Source: JAFANK01 sp036741695 (GTDB lineage Bacteria > Vulcanimicrobiota > Vulcanimicrobiia > Eremiobacterales > Eremiobacteraceae). Taken from it: a stretch of 53,724 nt of DNA. How positions within the stretch are numbered: position 1 is the stretch's first letter; the number at the start of each line of letters is the position of its first letter. Below are positions 8,095 through 15,516 of this stretch, piece by piece. The notes beneath the pieces were generated by a model, which searched no databases, was not told the DNA's origin, and saw only the letters and a program-made list of their open reading frames with translations. The translations under genes were made by a program, and so were the position numbers. The DNA lies in NCBI GenBank assembly GCA_036741695.1, contig DAINRU010000013.1:1-53724 (forward strand), in the 5' to 3' direction.

Positions 8095-8853
8095 ATGACA
8101 TTCGGACGAACGCTCGCGCTCGTGCTCGAGTACGATGGATCTGCCTATCACGGGTTTCAGCGGCAGGATAGCCTGCCATCGATTGCCGAGCAGGTCGAAA
8201 CGGCGCTTGGGACGTTGTTTGGAGAACCGATCACCATCGCTGCTGCCGGCCGTACCGACGCAGGCGTGCACGCCACGGGTCAAGTGGTGAGCTGCACGAC
8301 AGCCTGCGTCATGCCGCTGCGGCGCATAGCAGTCGCCGCAAGCGCGCTGCTGCGATCGCATGACATCGCCGTGCTGCGCGCCGTGGAACGACCCGATGGA
8401 TTCTCGGCGCGGCGCGATGCTCGCGCGCGGACGTATCGTTACCGCATTCTCAACCGCGTGGCGCCGTCGCCACTCTTCGCCCACCGGGCGTTCCACGTGA
8501 GCGCGAAGCTGGACATCGACGCGATGCGCGCCGCCGCGGCCCACTTGGTCGGCCAGCACGATTTCGCCGCGTTTTGCGCGAGGGAATCGCGGGCCGCGAG
8601 CACCCGGCGCAGCATACGATCGATCGATCTCGAGCGCAATGGTGATTTCCTCGACATCGTCATCAGCGCGGACTCATTCGTCCACAATATGGTGAGGATC
8701 ATCGCCGGAACGCTCATCGAGGTTGGGCGCGGTCGACGCGCCGCGGACGACGTGCAGGACGTGCTGGCGTCAGGCGCACGCGAGCGCGCCGGCTTCACGG
8801 CGCCCGCCCACGGCCTGTATCTCGAACGCGTGGAATACGCCGATCCCGTGTAG
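8095..8853 (+). CDS. truA: tRNA pseudouridine synthase A
   Basis: A 252-residue TruA, which converts U38-U40 of the tRNA anticodon arm to pseudouridine. The catalytic Asp55 sits in AAGRTDAGVHATGQV. Other family blocks are LEYDGSAYHGFQRQ near the start, RTYRYRILNR near 110 and SFVHNMVRIIAGTLIEVGRG near 195. I place the start at ATG 8095, which has GAAGG eight bases upstream. A TTG at 8080 would add five residues without a better ribosome site. It is transcribed alone between two terminated units. Confidence 0.95.
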   Translation: MTFGRTLALVLEYDGSAYHGFQRQDSLPSIAEQVETALGTLFGEPITIAAAGRTDAGVHATGQVVSCTTACVMPLRRIAVAASALLRSHDIAVLRAVERPDGFSARRDARARTYRYRILNRVAPSPLFAHRAFHVSAKLDIDAMRAAAAHLVGQHDFAAFCARESRAASTRRSIRSIDLERNGDFLDIVISADSFVHNMVRIIAGTLIEVGRGRRAADDVQDVLASGARERAGFTAPAHGLYLERVEYADPV

Positions 8854-8884
8854 CGGTGACGGCGTCGCGTTTGACCCGTGTTTC

Positions 8885-9088
8885 TTAGTCCAGCAGGAAC
8901 GAGATCTTCGCGTTGATGCGATACTGCGTGATCTTGTTGCGCTCGACCTTGGCCTCGAATTCCTTGACGTAAATCGAGCGGATGTTCTTGATGGTCTTCG
9001 ACGCTTTCTTGAGCGCCTCGTTCGCTGCGTCTTCCCAGCTCTTGGGCGATTCTGCAAGAACTTCAATGATTTTGACGACATCTGCCAT
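8885..9088 (-). CDS. Dodecin family flavin-binding protein
   Basis: A 67-residue dodecin. The order MADVVKIIEVLAESPKSWED, a helix with EALKKASKTIKNI, then the strands IYVKEFEAKV and ITQYRINAKISFLLD is the beta-alpha-beta-beta dodecin fold, which forms hollow dodecamers that store or quench flavins. The expected flavin-stacking tryptophan (Trp18) is present. A strong ribosome site (GAGGAG) precedes the start. It is the last gene of a three-gene unit, 36 bases after the erythromycin-esterase-like gene. Confidence 0.9.
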   Translation of the reverse strand: MADVVKIIEVLAESPKSWEDAANEALKKASKTIKNIRSIYVKEFEAKVERNKITQYRINAKISFLLD

Positions 9089-9124
9089 GTCTGCAACTCC
9101 TCAAGAAAATTAGGCGCTTGCTGC

Positions 9125-10468
9125 TTAGACGCCGGTGGGGAACGTCTCGGGGACTTCGCCTCTCTCCCAGGCGACGCTGCGCTCCAGCGGTTCCACCGCA
9201 CGCGTGTGGTCGATATGGATGAGCGCATCGAATTGCCGCGCAGGCCGCGCCTGCATGTAGTGGCTCGCGAGCTCTGTCTGCGGCCGGTAGACGACGCCGA
9301 TGGCCCGTTCGAGAAACGATCCGACGAGGACGCGCCTGCTCTCGCCAGATCGCAGCGACAGCAGGAATGCCGCTTGGCCGACGTCGTGCAGCAGCCCTTC
9401 GATGCTCTCTGGTCGCGCCGGCCGGACGGCCCGGCGCTCGGCAGGCGCGTGCCAATCCCGCGCCGCGGTCACAGTGCCCGCGTAGGTCGTGAACCCGACC
9501 AACACGCAGTTGGTGCCGTAGCTCTCGCGGCAGAGCTGACCGATGTTCACCTCGCGACGGTCGAGCATGTCGGTCGCGCGCGCATCACCGACATGCGAGT
9601 TGTGAGCCCAGACGACCACCTTCGCCGGCTGTCCGGCAGCGCCGAGATGGCGGCTGAGATCGTCGAGCGTGTGCGCCATGTGCCGGTCGCGGACGCTCCA
9701 CGAGGACACCTGCGGGTCGAACATGGTCCGGTAGTACTGCTCGGCGCTCGCCACGACATTGGCGTTCTGTGCTGCGCAGAACGCATCTTCGCTGTCTGCG
9801 TTCGCACGTCGGTATTGAGCTGCCACGCGCCGGCGCATGTCGGTGAGCACCGTGATGACGTCCTCTTCGCAGGACGCCACCCCGTGCTGTTGCACGGCGC
9901 GGGCATATGCCTGCTCGTCCGGGCCGAAATAATCGAAGCAGGCGTAGTGCTCGCGAGCACGTTGCGCGGCGGCAGGGTCGTGGCGCCCGAGGTATTTGAT
10001 GACCGCGTCGGCCGACGCGAACAGACTGTAGACGTCGAGACCGTAGAAACCGACCTTGGGCGCGCCGCTTGCCCGATCGTCGTTGAACGAACGTAACCAG
10101 CCCACGAAGTCGAGCACGTCCGCGTTGCGCCACATCCAGGTCGGGAAGCGCTCGAAACCGCGCAGGGCTTCCTCTGCATCGCCATCGTCGCCCAGCCCGC
10201 GCACGTACCGGTTCACGCGGTAAGCGTCCGGCCAATCGCCCTCGATGGCGACGGCCGAGAAGCCTTTCTCCTCGATGAGTCGCCGGGTGATCCGCACGCG
10301 CTCTCGGTAGAACTCGTGCGTCCCATGCGACCCTTCGCCCAGCAACACGAACTGTGCGTCGCCCACCTGTTCGAGGAGTGAATCGTAGTCATGCGGTTCG
10401 CCGTGCAACGGCCGCGCTTCGCGCCCGAGCAGTCGCAGGATGTCGGCGCGCGCCTCCAAGCGCTTCAT
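9125..10468 (-). CDS. Erythromycin esterase family protein
   Basis: A 447-residue member of the EreA/EreB-like hydrolase superfamily. LLGEGSHGTHEFYRERV is the signature region with the catalytic histidine and glutamate candidates, followed by AIEGDWPDAYRVNRYVRG, and WAHNSHVGDARA supplies a further conserved histidine. Only a few family members inactivate macrolides; most chromosomal ones have no known substrate, so resistance should not be assumed. ATG 10468 is preferred over any upstream start because of the AGGAGGGC ribosome site and because it overlaps the phosphoribosyltransferase stop by ATGA. Adjacency of these two families is something I have seen elsewhere. Confidence 0.82.
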   Translation of the reverse strand: MKRLEARADILRLLGREARPLHGEPHDYDSLLEQVGDAQFVLLGEGSHGTHEFYRERVRITRRLIEEKGFSAVAIEGDWPDAYRVNRYVRGLGDDGDAEEALRGFERFPTWMWRNADVLDFVGWLRSFNDDRASGAPKVGFYGLDVYSLFASADAVIKYLGRHDPAAAQRAREHYACFDYFGPDEQAYARAVQQHGVASCEEDVITVLTDMRRRVAAQYRRANADSEDAFCAAQNANVVASAEQYYRTMFDPQVSSWSVRDRHMAHTLDDLSRHLGAAGQPAKVVVWAHNSHVGDARATDMLDRREVNIGQLCRESYGTNCVLVGFTTYAGTVTAARDWHAPAERRAVRPARPESIEGLLHDVGQAAFLLSLRSGESRRVLVGSFLERAIGVVYRPQTELASHYMQARPARQFDALIHIDHTRAVEPLERSVAWERGEVPETFPTGV

Positions 10469-11154
10469 TCGCCCTCCTCTGGTTCTTCTGGTGCGTGTGT
10501 GGCGGCGTACTGCGTCCAAGCCGAGGCAAGCAGGGCTCGAACCTCGTCGTCGCTTACTTGGGCGAAGTCGTCGTACCATTGCCCGACGGCGTAGAAATCC
10601 TCCGGCATCAACAGGCAGACGACTTCATCGGCGACGCCGGTCAACGACCGGCATGCTTCGCGCGATGCGACGGGGACCGCGACGACGATCTGGCGCGGCT
10701 GCAACGTCCGTAACGCACGCACGGCCGCGTGCATGCTCGCGCCCGTGGCTAGACCGTCGTCGACAAGAATGACGGTCTTTGCCGCAGGAGTTGGCGGCGA
10801 GCGGTGGTCGCGATACTCGCGCTCGCGGCGAGCGAGCTCGGCGGCTTCGCGGGCCACGACCGAATCGATGAGATCGCGCGGCACGACCTCAATGAGCCGC
10901 TGATCGAAGACGGTGATGCCTCCAGACGCGATCGCCCCCATGGCCAGCTCTTCATGTCCAGGCAACCCGAGCTTGCGCACCACGAACACGTCAAGCGGCG
11001 CCTGGAGCGCGCGCGCGACTTCGAAGGCCACCGGGATGCCGCCGCGCGGCAGGCCCAACACGAGCAGGTCGGAATCGTGTGCGTGGTGGGTCAATCGCGC
11101 GGCTAGCGCGCGCCCAGCTTCGGCTCGATCCTTGAATCCTCTGCTCGTCAGCAT
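10465..11154 (-). CDS. Phosphoribosyltransferase domain protein
   Basis: A 229-residue type I phosphoribosyltransferase-fold protein. The PRPP-binding loop is VILVDDGLATGASM and the pyrophosphate loop region is LVLGLPRGGIPVAFEVA. VVRKLGLPGHEELAMGAIA is characteristic of the subfamily fused to or next to hydrolases. The substrate is not known. The start at ATG 11154 (MLTSRGFKDRAEAG) is chosen because the upstream in-frame extension covers the rplM promoter region and looks non-coding. It heads the minus-strand unit with the esterase-like protein and dodecin. Confidence 0.85.
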   Translation of the reverse strand: MLTSRGFKDRAEAGRALAARLTHHAHDSDLLVLGLPRGGIPVAFEVARALQAPLDVFVVRKLGLPGHEELAMGAIASGGITVFDQRLIEVVPRDLIDSVVAREAAELARREREYRDHRSPPTPAAKTVILVDDGLATGASMHAAVRALRTLQPRQIVVAVPVASREACRSLTGVADEVVCLLMPEDFYAVGQWYDDFAQVSDDEVRALLASAWTQYAATHAPEEPEEGE

Positions 11155-11274
11155 GATCGTATCGTATGCCCCAGATGCATCAGGGTCGTGAACTTTGGAT
11201 GAAGCGCCCCACTCCCCGATGGGACGCTTGAATGCAGCAAACCGCACATCTCCGGGGTTTTGTCCCACAAACGC

Positions 11275-11304
11275 TTGACGGGTCTGGCTTGGGTTCGGTA
11301 GAAT
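11275..11304 (+). promoter_or_regulatory. Putative housekeeping promoter of rplM-rpsI
   Basis: TTGACG at 11275 and TAGAAT at 11299 are separated by 18 bases, a good match to the housekeeping -35/-10 consensus. The box lies about 50 bases before the rplM start, leaving a short leader with an AAGGA ribosome site at 11346. Confidence 0.6.
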
Positions 11305-11353
11305 GCTAGTTCGTAGCCACCTCTTGACTCCTTTTGCTGTAAACCAAGGAATC

Positions 11354-11785
11354 ATGACCACAACGCTTCTTTCAAAGAACGGCGTGAAGCGCACCTGGTA
11401 TGTCGCCGATGCCGATGGGAAGACCCTCGGCCGGTTTGCGACCCGGATCGCCGCCGTGCTCATGGGCAAGCATAAGCCCGACTATACGCCCCACGCCGAT
11501 ACGGGCGATTTCGTCGTCGTCACGAACGCCGCGAAGATCCATCTCAGCGGCAAGAAGTGGGCGAAAAAAGAATACATCCGCCACTCGCAGTTCCCCGGTG
11601 GCCTGCGCACCCGTACGGCAGCGCAGGTGCACGCTGAGAATCCGACGCGCATCGTCGAGAGCGCGATCAAGGGGATGTTGCCCACCAACAAGCTGCGGGC
11701 TAGTCGCATGAAGCGGCTGCGCATCTTCGCCGGAACCGAACACGGGCACGAAGCGCAAAAGCCCAAGACACTGACGGGGATATAA
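11354..11785 (+). CDS. rplM: Large ribosomal subunit protein uL13
   Basis: A 143-residue ribosomal protein L13. Typical segments are TWYVADADGKTLGRFATRIA at the start, HADTGDFVVVTNA and GMLPTNKLRASRMKRLRIF. The start at ATG 11354 follows AAGGA and gives a family-typical N-terminus; upstream in-frame extension would run into the promoter. The stop is immediately followed by the rpsI start with no spacer, the usual rplM-rpsI pair. Confidence 0.97.
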   Translation: MTTTLLSKNGVKRTWYVADADGKTLGRFATRIAAVLMGKHKPDYTPHADTGDFVVVTNAAKIHLSGKKWAKKEYIRHSQFPGGLRTRTAAQVHAENPTRIVESAIKGMLPTNKLRASRMKRLRIFAGTEHGHEAQKPKTLTGI

Positions 11786-12187
11786 ATGACCACGACCACA
11801 GGCTCAAATCTTTCCGCCACCGGGCGGCGCAAGCGCGCTGTCACCCGCGTGCGCATGGCGCTCGGACAGGGTGAGATCAAGATCAACGGCCGGCCGATCG
11901 ACGCGTACCTCGGCCGCGCATCGCTGCTCCAGGTCGTGCGCCAGCCGCTCGAACTGACAAACAGCACGGAGCGTTTCAACATCGCCATCACCGCTCACGG
12001 CGGCGGTCTCTCCGGCCAAGCAGGCGCCATCCGTCACGGCATCGCCCGCGCGCTCGTGCGCATGGACGAAAGCCTGCGCCCGGTGTTGCGCAAAGCCGGC
12101 TTTCTGACCCGCGACCCGCGCGAGAAAGAATCCAAAAAGTACGGACGCAAGCGCGCCCGCAAACGATTCCAGTTCAGCAAGCGATAA
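11786..12187 (+). CDS. rpsI: Small ribosomal subunit protein uS9
   Basis: A 133-residue ribosomal protein S9. The N-terminal ATGRRKRAVTRVRM, central HGGGLSGQAGAIRHGIARAL and the C-terminal basic tail ending RKRFQFSKR, which reaches the P-site tRNA, are all present. The start codon directly abuts the rplM stop. A strong hairpin follows five bases after the stop. Confidence 0.97.
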   Translation: MTTTTGSNLSATGRRKRAVTRVRMALGQGEIKINGRPIDAYLGRASLLQVVRQPLELTNSTERFNIAITAHGGGLSGQAGAIRHGIARALVRMDESLRPVLRKAGFLTRDPREKESKKYGRKRARKRFQFSKR

Positions 12188-12191
12188 TAGT

Positions 12192-12215
12192 AAGGGCGGC
12201 CAGCCGGCCGCCCTT
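12192..12215. terminator. Strong hairpin after rpsI, probable bidirectional terminator
   Basis: Perfect 10-bp arms AAGGGCGGCC and GGCCGCCCTT enclose a 4-base loop. There is no clear T tract on either side, so it is a weak intrinsic terminator by sequence. Its place between convergent transcription units (rpsI and the 12235 gene) still supports a termination role. Confidence 0.6.
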
Positions 12216-12234
12216 CGAATGTAGCGGGAGAGCT

Positions 12235-12477
12235 TTAGGAGCTTGAGTCGAGTAAGGCTCTGCCCCTCGCGGTCAGCGTCACGATCGACTCGTTGACAGA
12301 TCCGTCGCTCTCACGCCGCACAAGACCGTCGATCAGCGCATCTTCCCAGACAGCGTCACGTGGGCAGGTCGTGCGCCATGCCTCCATCGTCTCCGCATAT
12401 GTCCGGGTCCGGCTCGACACCCACGCCAAGAACTCGCGGAGTTGTGGGCTAGGCCGTTTGACCGGTTGTTCTTTCAT
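12235..12477 (-). CDS. Small hypothetical protein, 80 residues
   Basis: I do not recognise this protein. It has 80 residues, is soluble and contains PQLREFLAWVSSRTRTYAET followed by WEDALIDGLVRRESDG and a hydrophobic ending with LTARGRALLD. The helix-strand pattern with a 'GLV.R.....V.LT..G..LL' ending resembles a winged-helix wing, which is only a suggestion. It starts 16 bases after the stop of the diguanylate cyclase gene and is probably the third gene of that operon. Confidence 0.6.
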   Translation of the reverse strand: MKEQPVKRPSPQLREFLAWVSSRTRTYAETMEAWRTTCPRDAVWEDALIDGLVRRESDGSVNESIVTLTARGRALLDSSS

Positions 12478-12493
12478 CTTACCGCGATGATCG

Positions 12494-15400
12494 TCACTTA
12501 CGTTTGTCGGCATACATCGCGGCGTCGGCCCGCGCGATGAGATCGGTCTTCTTGGCGCCGTCGCGCGGATAGACGGCGATGCCCGCCGAGATGGCGATGG
12601 GGATGGGCAAGAAGCCCGATCCGGCCTGTTCGTCGATCTTGCGGCGTACGCGGTCGAGCAGCAGCTGAGCGCCATGCTCGTCCGACTGCGGCAGGATGAC
12701 CAAAAACTCGTCGCCGCCGTAGCGGCCGGCGATGTCGGTCGCTCGCAGGCTTTGGTGCAAGACGGTCGCCATGAAGCGCAGCACCTCATCGCCTGACTGG
12801 TGGCCATAGTTGTCGTTGAACGCCTTGAAGTTGTCGAGGTCGAACAGGACGACAGCAAGCGGCTGTGCGGTGCGTTCGCTGCGCAAGAGCTCCTGCTCGA
12901 GGCGGCCGTGCAGGTAGCGGTGGTTGAAAAGGCCGGTCAGCGAATCCTCATTCGCCCGCTCGCGCGCCCGCCCGTAAAGACGCGCGTTGCGCACGCCCAG
13001 CGCGAGCTGGGTGGCGACGGTCTCGACCACACCGAGCTGCTCCTGGCTGAAGCTGCGCGGCTCGCTGGTCTGCCCCACGATGAGCGTCCCCAGGATCTGG
13101 CCTTCCGAGGCGATGGCCCCGACAGCGCAACCCCGCAGGCCGAGCTCCAGCACTTCCTGGCGGTTGCCATCAAAACGAGTGTCGTTCGCCGCATCGACGC
13201 TCTCGAAGGCCTGGCGCTGGTGCAGCAGGCGAAGAACCGCCGAGTCGCTCTTCACAGGGAAGTGGGCCCCGACGGCTGCGGCGGAACCGGAGCTCCAGTA
13301 ATCCGCGACGACCTCAGACTCGCTGTGCTCTTCATTATAAAGGCTGATGACGCAGCGCTCGACGTGTAAACCTTGCGCGATCTTCTCGGCCGCAGTGGCG
13401 AGCATACGGTTGAGATTGAGGGTGGAATTGACCGCGGCGCCCACCGCGCCAAGCAACTTGAGCTCGTCCTGGCGCCGTTCGAGATAGCGCGAGTATTCCT
13501 CAGCCTGAGCGCGCGCTGCCTCGAGCGAGGCGAGCCGCTGCGTGGCCACACCGTACTGCCGGGCATTGGACATGGCGACGGCGATCTGATCGGCGACGGC
13601 TGCGAGCACCCGACGGTCGCGTGTCTGGAATGCTTCGGTCTTCAGGCTCTCCACACTGAGCACGCCCAAGACTTCGTTCTCGACGGTGAGCGGGTACGCG
13701 ATGAACGAGCGCACGTCTGGCGCGCCGCTCAAGTAGCGCGGCTCGGTCGAGACGTCCGGCACATGGATCACCTCGCCGCTCGACGCCACGAGACCGACGA
13801 GACTGCGGTCGAGCGGCAGCTGGGTGCCCACCGCGCCCTCGCCGTATCCCAGCGCCGCCCGCACGCGAAGATGCGGCGGATCGCTGTCGACGGAGAGGAT
13901 GGTCAGATGGCTATAGCCGAGCTTTTCGCGAAGGGTGTCGAGCACGCCGCGGTAATCTGTTTGCAGGCTGGCGGCCAGCGCACGGCCGACCCGCGTGACC
14001 AGATCGAGATCCTGGATGCGCTCGGCGAGCGACTGGGCCGCCTGTGCGCGATGCATCGACGCGGCGACCTGGTCGGCGAAGACCTGGGCCAGATGCGTCT
14101 CGCCCGGCGAGAGGCGCACGATGCTCTGGCGCCCGTGCAGGGCTAGGCTGCCGACAAGCTTGCCGCGATAGACGAGCGGGATGAAGAAGACGTTGCGGAT
14201 GCCTTCCCCGGCGACGAGCTCGGGCTGCCCGAGCGAATCGATCTGGTCGGGCCCGATGAAGCGCTCCTTAGGCGGATCGCCGTAGAGCGCTCGCAGCATG
14301 GCGCCTGACAGGCGCCGCTTCTTGCGGTACTCTTCGGAGAGCCCAAACGTCGCCGCGAGCGGGTAATCGCCATGTTCGTCTTCCAGCGCGATCGATGCCG
14401 CGTCTGCATGGAAGATGGAGGCTGCCTCAACCACGACGGCCGCCATGATCCGCTCGAGCTGGTTCTCCGAGCTCGTGAGGAGCGCGACGCGGTGCAGCAT
14501 GGTCAGCTCCGCCATGCGCCGGCGTTCTTCGCGCAGCACGCCCGCATTTTGGATGGCGGTGGCGGCTTGCTCTGCGACCTCGAGCAAGAACTCGACGTGA
14601 TGCTGGCTGTAGGCGTTCGGCCGCTTCGACTGCGCCGACATCACCCCGATGATGCGTTCGCCTAGCCGCATCGGCACCATGAGCACGGAACCGGCGCTCG
14701 AGCCCTGCCCCTCGGGGGCTCCGTACATGTCGGCCCACTCGACGAGCGCTGGCCGTCCGCTTGCATGCACTTGCGAAGCGAGGCCTTCGCGCCCAGGCAG
14801 CGCATCGGAATGGAAGCGCACACCCGACTCGATGGCATATTCGGTGCGCAGCTCTCGGACATCGCCGCTCTCGAGCGCGACGTAGAAGGAGGGCGCGTCC
14901 ATATGGCGCGAGACTTCTTCGTGGATTGCGGTGAAGAGCTGCTCGAGGTCAAGCTCCCCAGCGAAGCGCGCAGCGCTGTCGAGCAGCGCGGCCATGCGGT
15001 CGGCGCGATCGAGCGCGTTCTCGTTGCGCCGCGCGAGGTCGAGCACAACGGAGGCGACGCGCGCGAACGCGGTCGGCGTGAGCTCGCCTGCGGCGGACAG
15101 ATGCCGCGACCAGCGATACGCGCATAAGATCAACCCGAGTGGGTGGCGTTGCGTGCTCGCGCGCAGCACGAGCGCCGAGATGGCGGCGAGGTTGTCGAGC
15201 GCGGCTTTGAGAGGGCCGGTCATGACGCGCGTGTCGTCGATGGCCAAGACGTCGGACTCGGCTGGGAAAATGCCGGCGAAGGCAGGTCCGGGGAGCGCCT
15301 CGCCAGTTGCGGGGTGGTCGCTGTCGCTTGCCAGCGCCGCGCTCACGTAGGCATCGGCGTGCTCGTCGTAGATGTAGACCTCGCACGCATTGCATCCCAA

Positions 15401-15514
15401 AAGACCTAAGGCCGCCGTCGCGAGCGTGTTCGCGGCGTCACGGCGGGAACCGCGCAACGGCCCAGCCTCTAGTGGGGCCGGCGAGGACTCATCGCCCACC
15501 GTCTGCTTCGCCAT
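12494..15514 (-). CDS. Multi-GAF diguanylate cyclase
   Basis: A 1006-residue soluble sensor that should make cyclic di-GMP. I see five GAF-like modules at about 25-160, 185-325, 340-490, 500-650 and 680-825, then a GGDEF domain at about 845-1006. The active-site motif GGDEF at 933-937 is intact. An RxxD inhibitory site (RATD, 924-927) lies five residues before it, so product feedback inhibition is expected. No membrane segments or EAL domain are present. The gene starts two bases after the adenylate cyclase stop, so the two second-messenger enzymes are co-transcribed. Ligands of the GAF domains cannot be predicted from sequence. Confidence 0.92.
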   Translation of the reverse strand: MAKQTVGDESSPAPLEAGPLRGSRRDAANTLATAALGLLGCNACEVYIYDEHADAYVSAALASDSDHPATGEALPGPAFAGIFPAESDVLAIDDTRVMTGPLKAALDNLAAISALVLRASTQRHPLGLILCAYRWSRHLSAAGELTPTAFARVASVVLDLARRNENALDRADRMAALLDSAARFAGELDLEQLFTAIHEEVSRHMDAPSFYVALESGDVRELRTEYAIESGVRFHSDALPGREGLASQVHASGRPALVEWADMYGAPEGQGSSAGSVLMVPMRLGERIIGVMSAQSKRPNAYSQHHVEFLLEVAEQAATAIQNAGVLREERRRMAELTMLHRVALLTSSENQLERIMAAVVVEAASIFHADAASIALEDEHGDYPLAATFGLSEEYRKKRRLSGAMLRALYGDPPKERFIGPDQIDSLGQPELVAGEGIRNVFFIPLVYRGKLVGSLALHGRQSIVRLSPGETHLAQVFADQVAASMHRAQAAQSLAERIQDLDLVTRVGRALAASLQTDYRGVLDTLREKLGYSHLTILSVDSDPPHLRVRAALGYGEGAVGTQLPLDRSLVGLVASSGEVIHVPDVSTEPRYLSGAPDVRSFIAYPLTVENEVLGVLSVESLKTEAFQTRDRRVLAAVADQIAVAMSNARQYGVATQRLASLEAARAQAEEYSRYLERRQDELKLLGAVGAAVNSTLNLNRMLATAAEKIAQGLHVERCVISLYNEEHSESEVVADYWSSGSAAAVGAHFPVKSDSAVLRLLHQRQAFESVDAANDTRFDGNRQEVLELGLRGCAVGAIASEGQILGTLIVGQTSEPRSFSQEQLGVVETVATQLALGVRNARLYGRARERANEDSLTGLFNHRYLHGRLEQELLRSERTAQPLAVVLFDLDNFKAFNDNYGHQSGDEVLRFMATVLHQSLRATDIAGRYGGDEFLVILPQSDEHGAQLLLDRVRRKIDEQAGSGFLPIPIAISAGIAVYPRDGAKKTDLIARADAAMYADKRK

Positions 15515-15516
15515 GT

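Noticed and set aside
8723..10096. Long plus-strand frame of 457 codons opposite the dodecin and esterase genes
   Set aside because: It starts inside truA, is antisense to two recognisable genes, and has shadow-type composition with many Arg, Asp and Val and no family motifs.
10469..10579. N-terminal extension of the esterase-like gene
   Set aside because: Arg-rich, overlaps the phosphoribosyltransferase gene, and the ATG at 10468 has a strong ribosome site.
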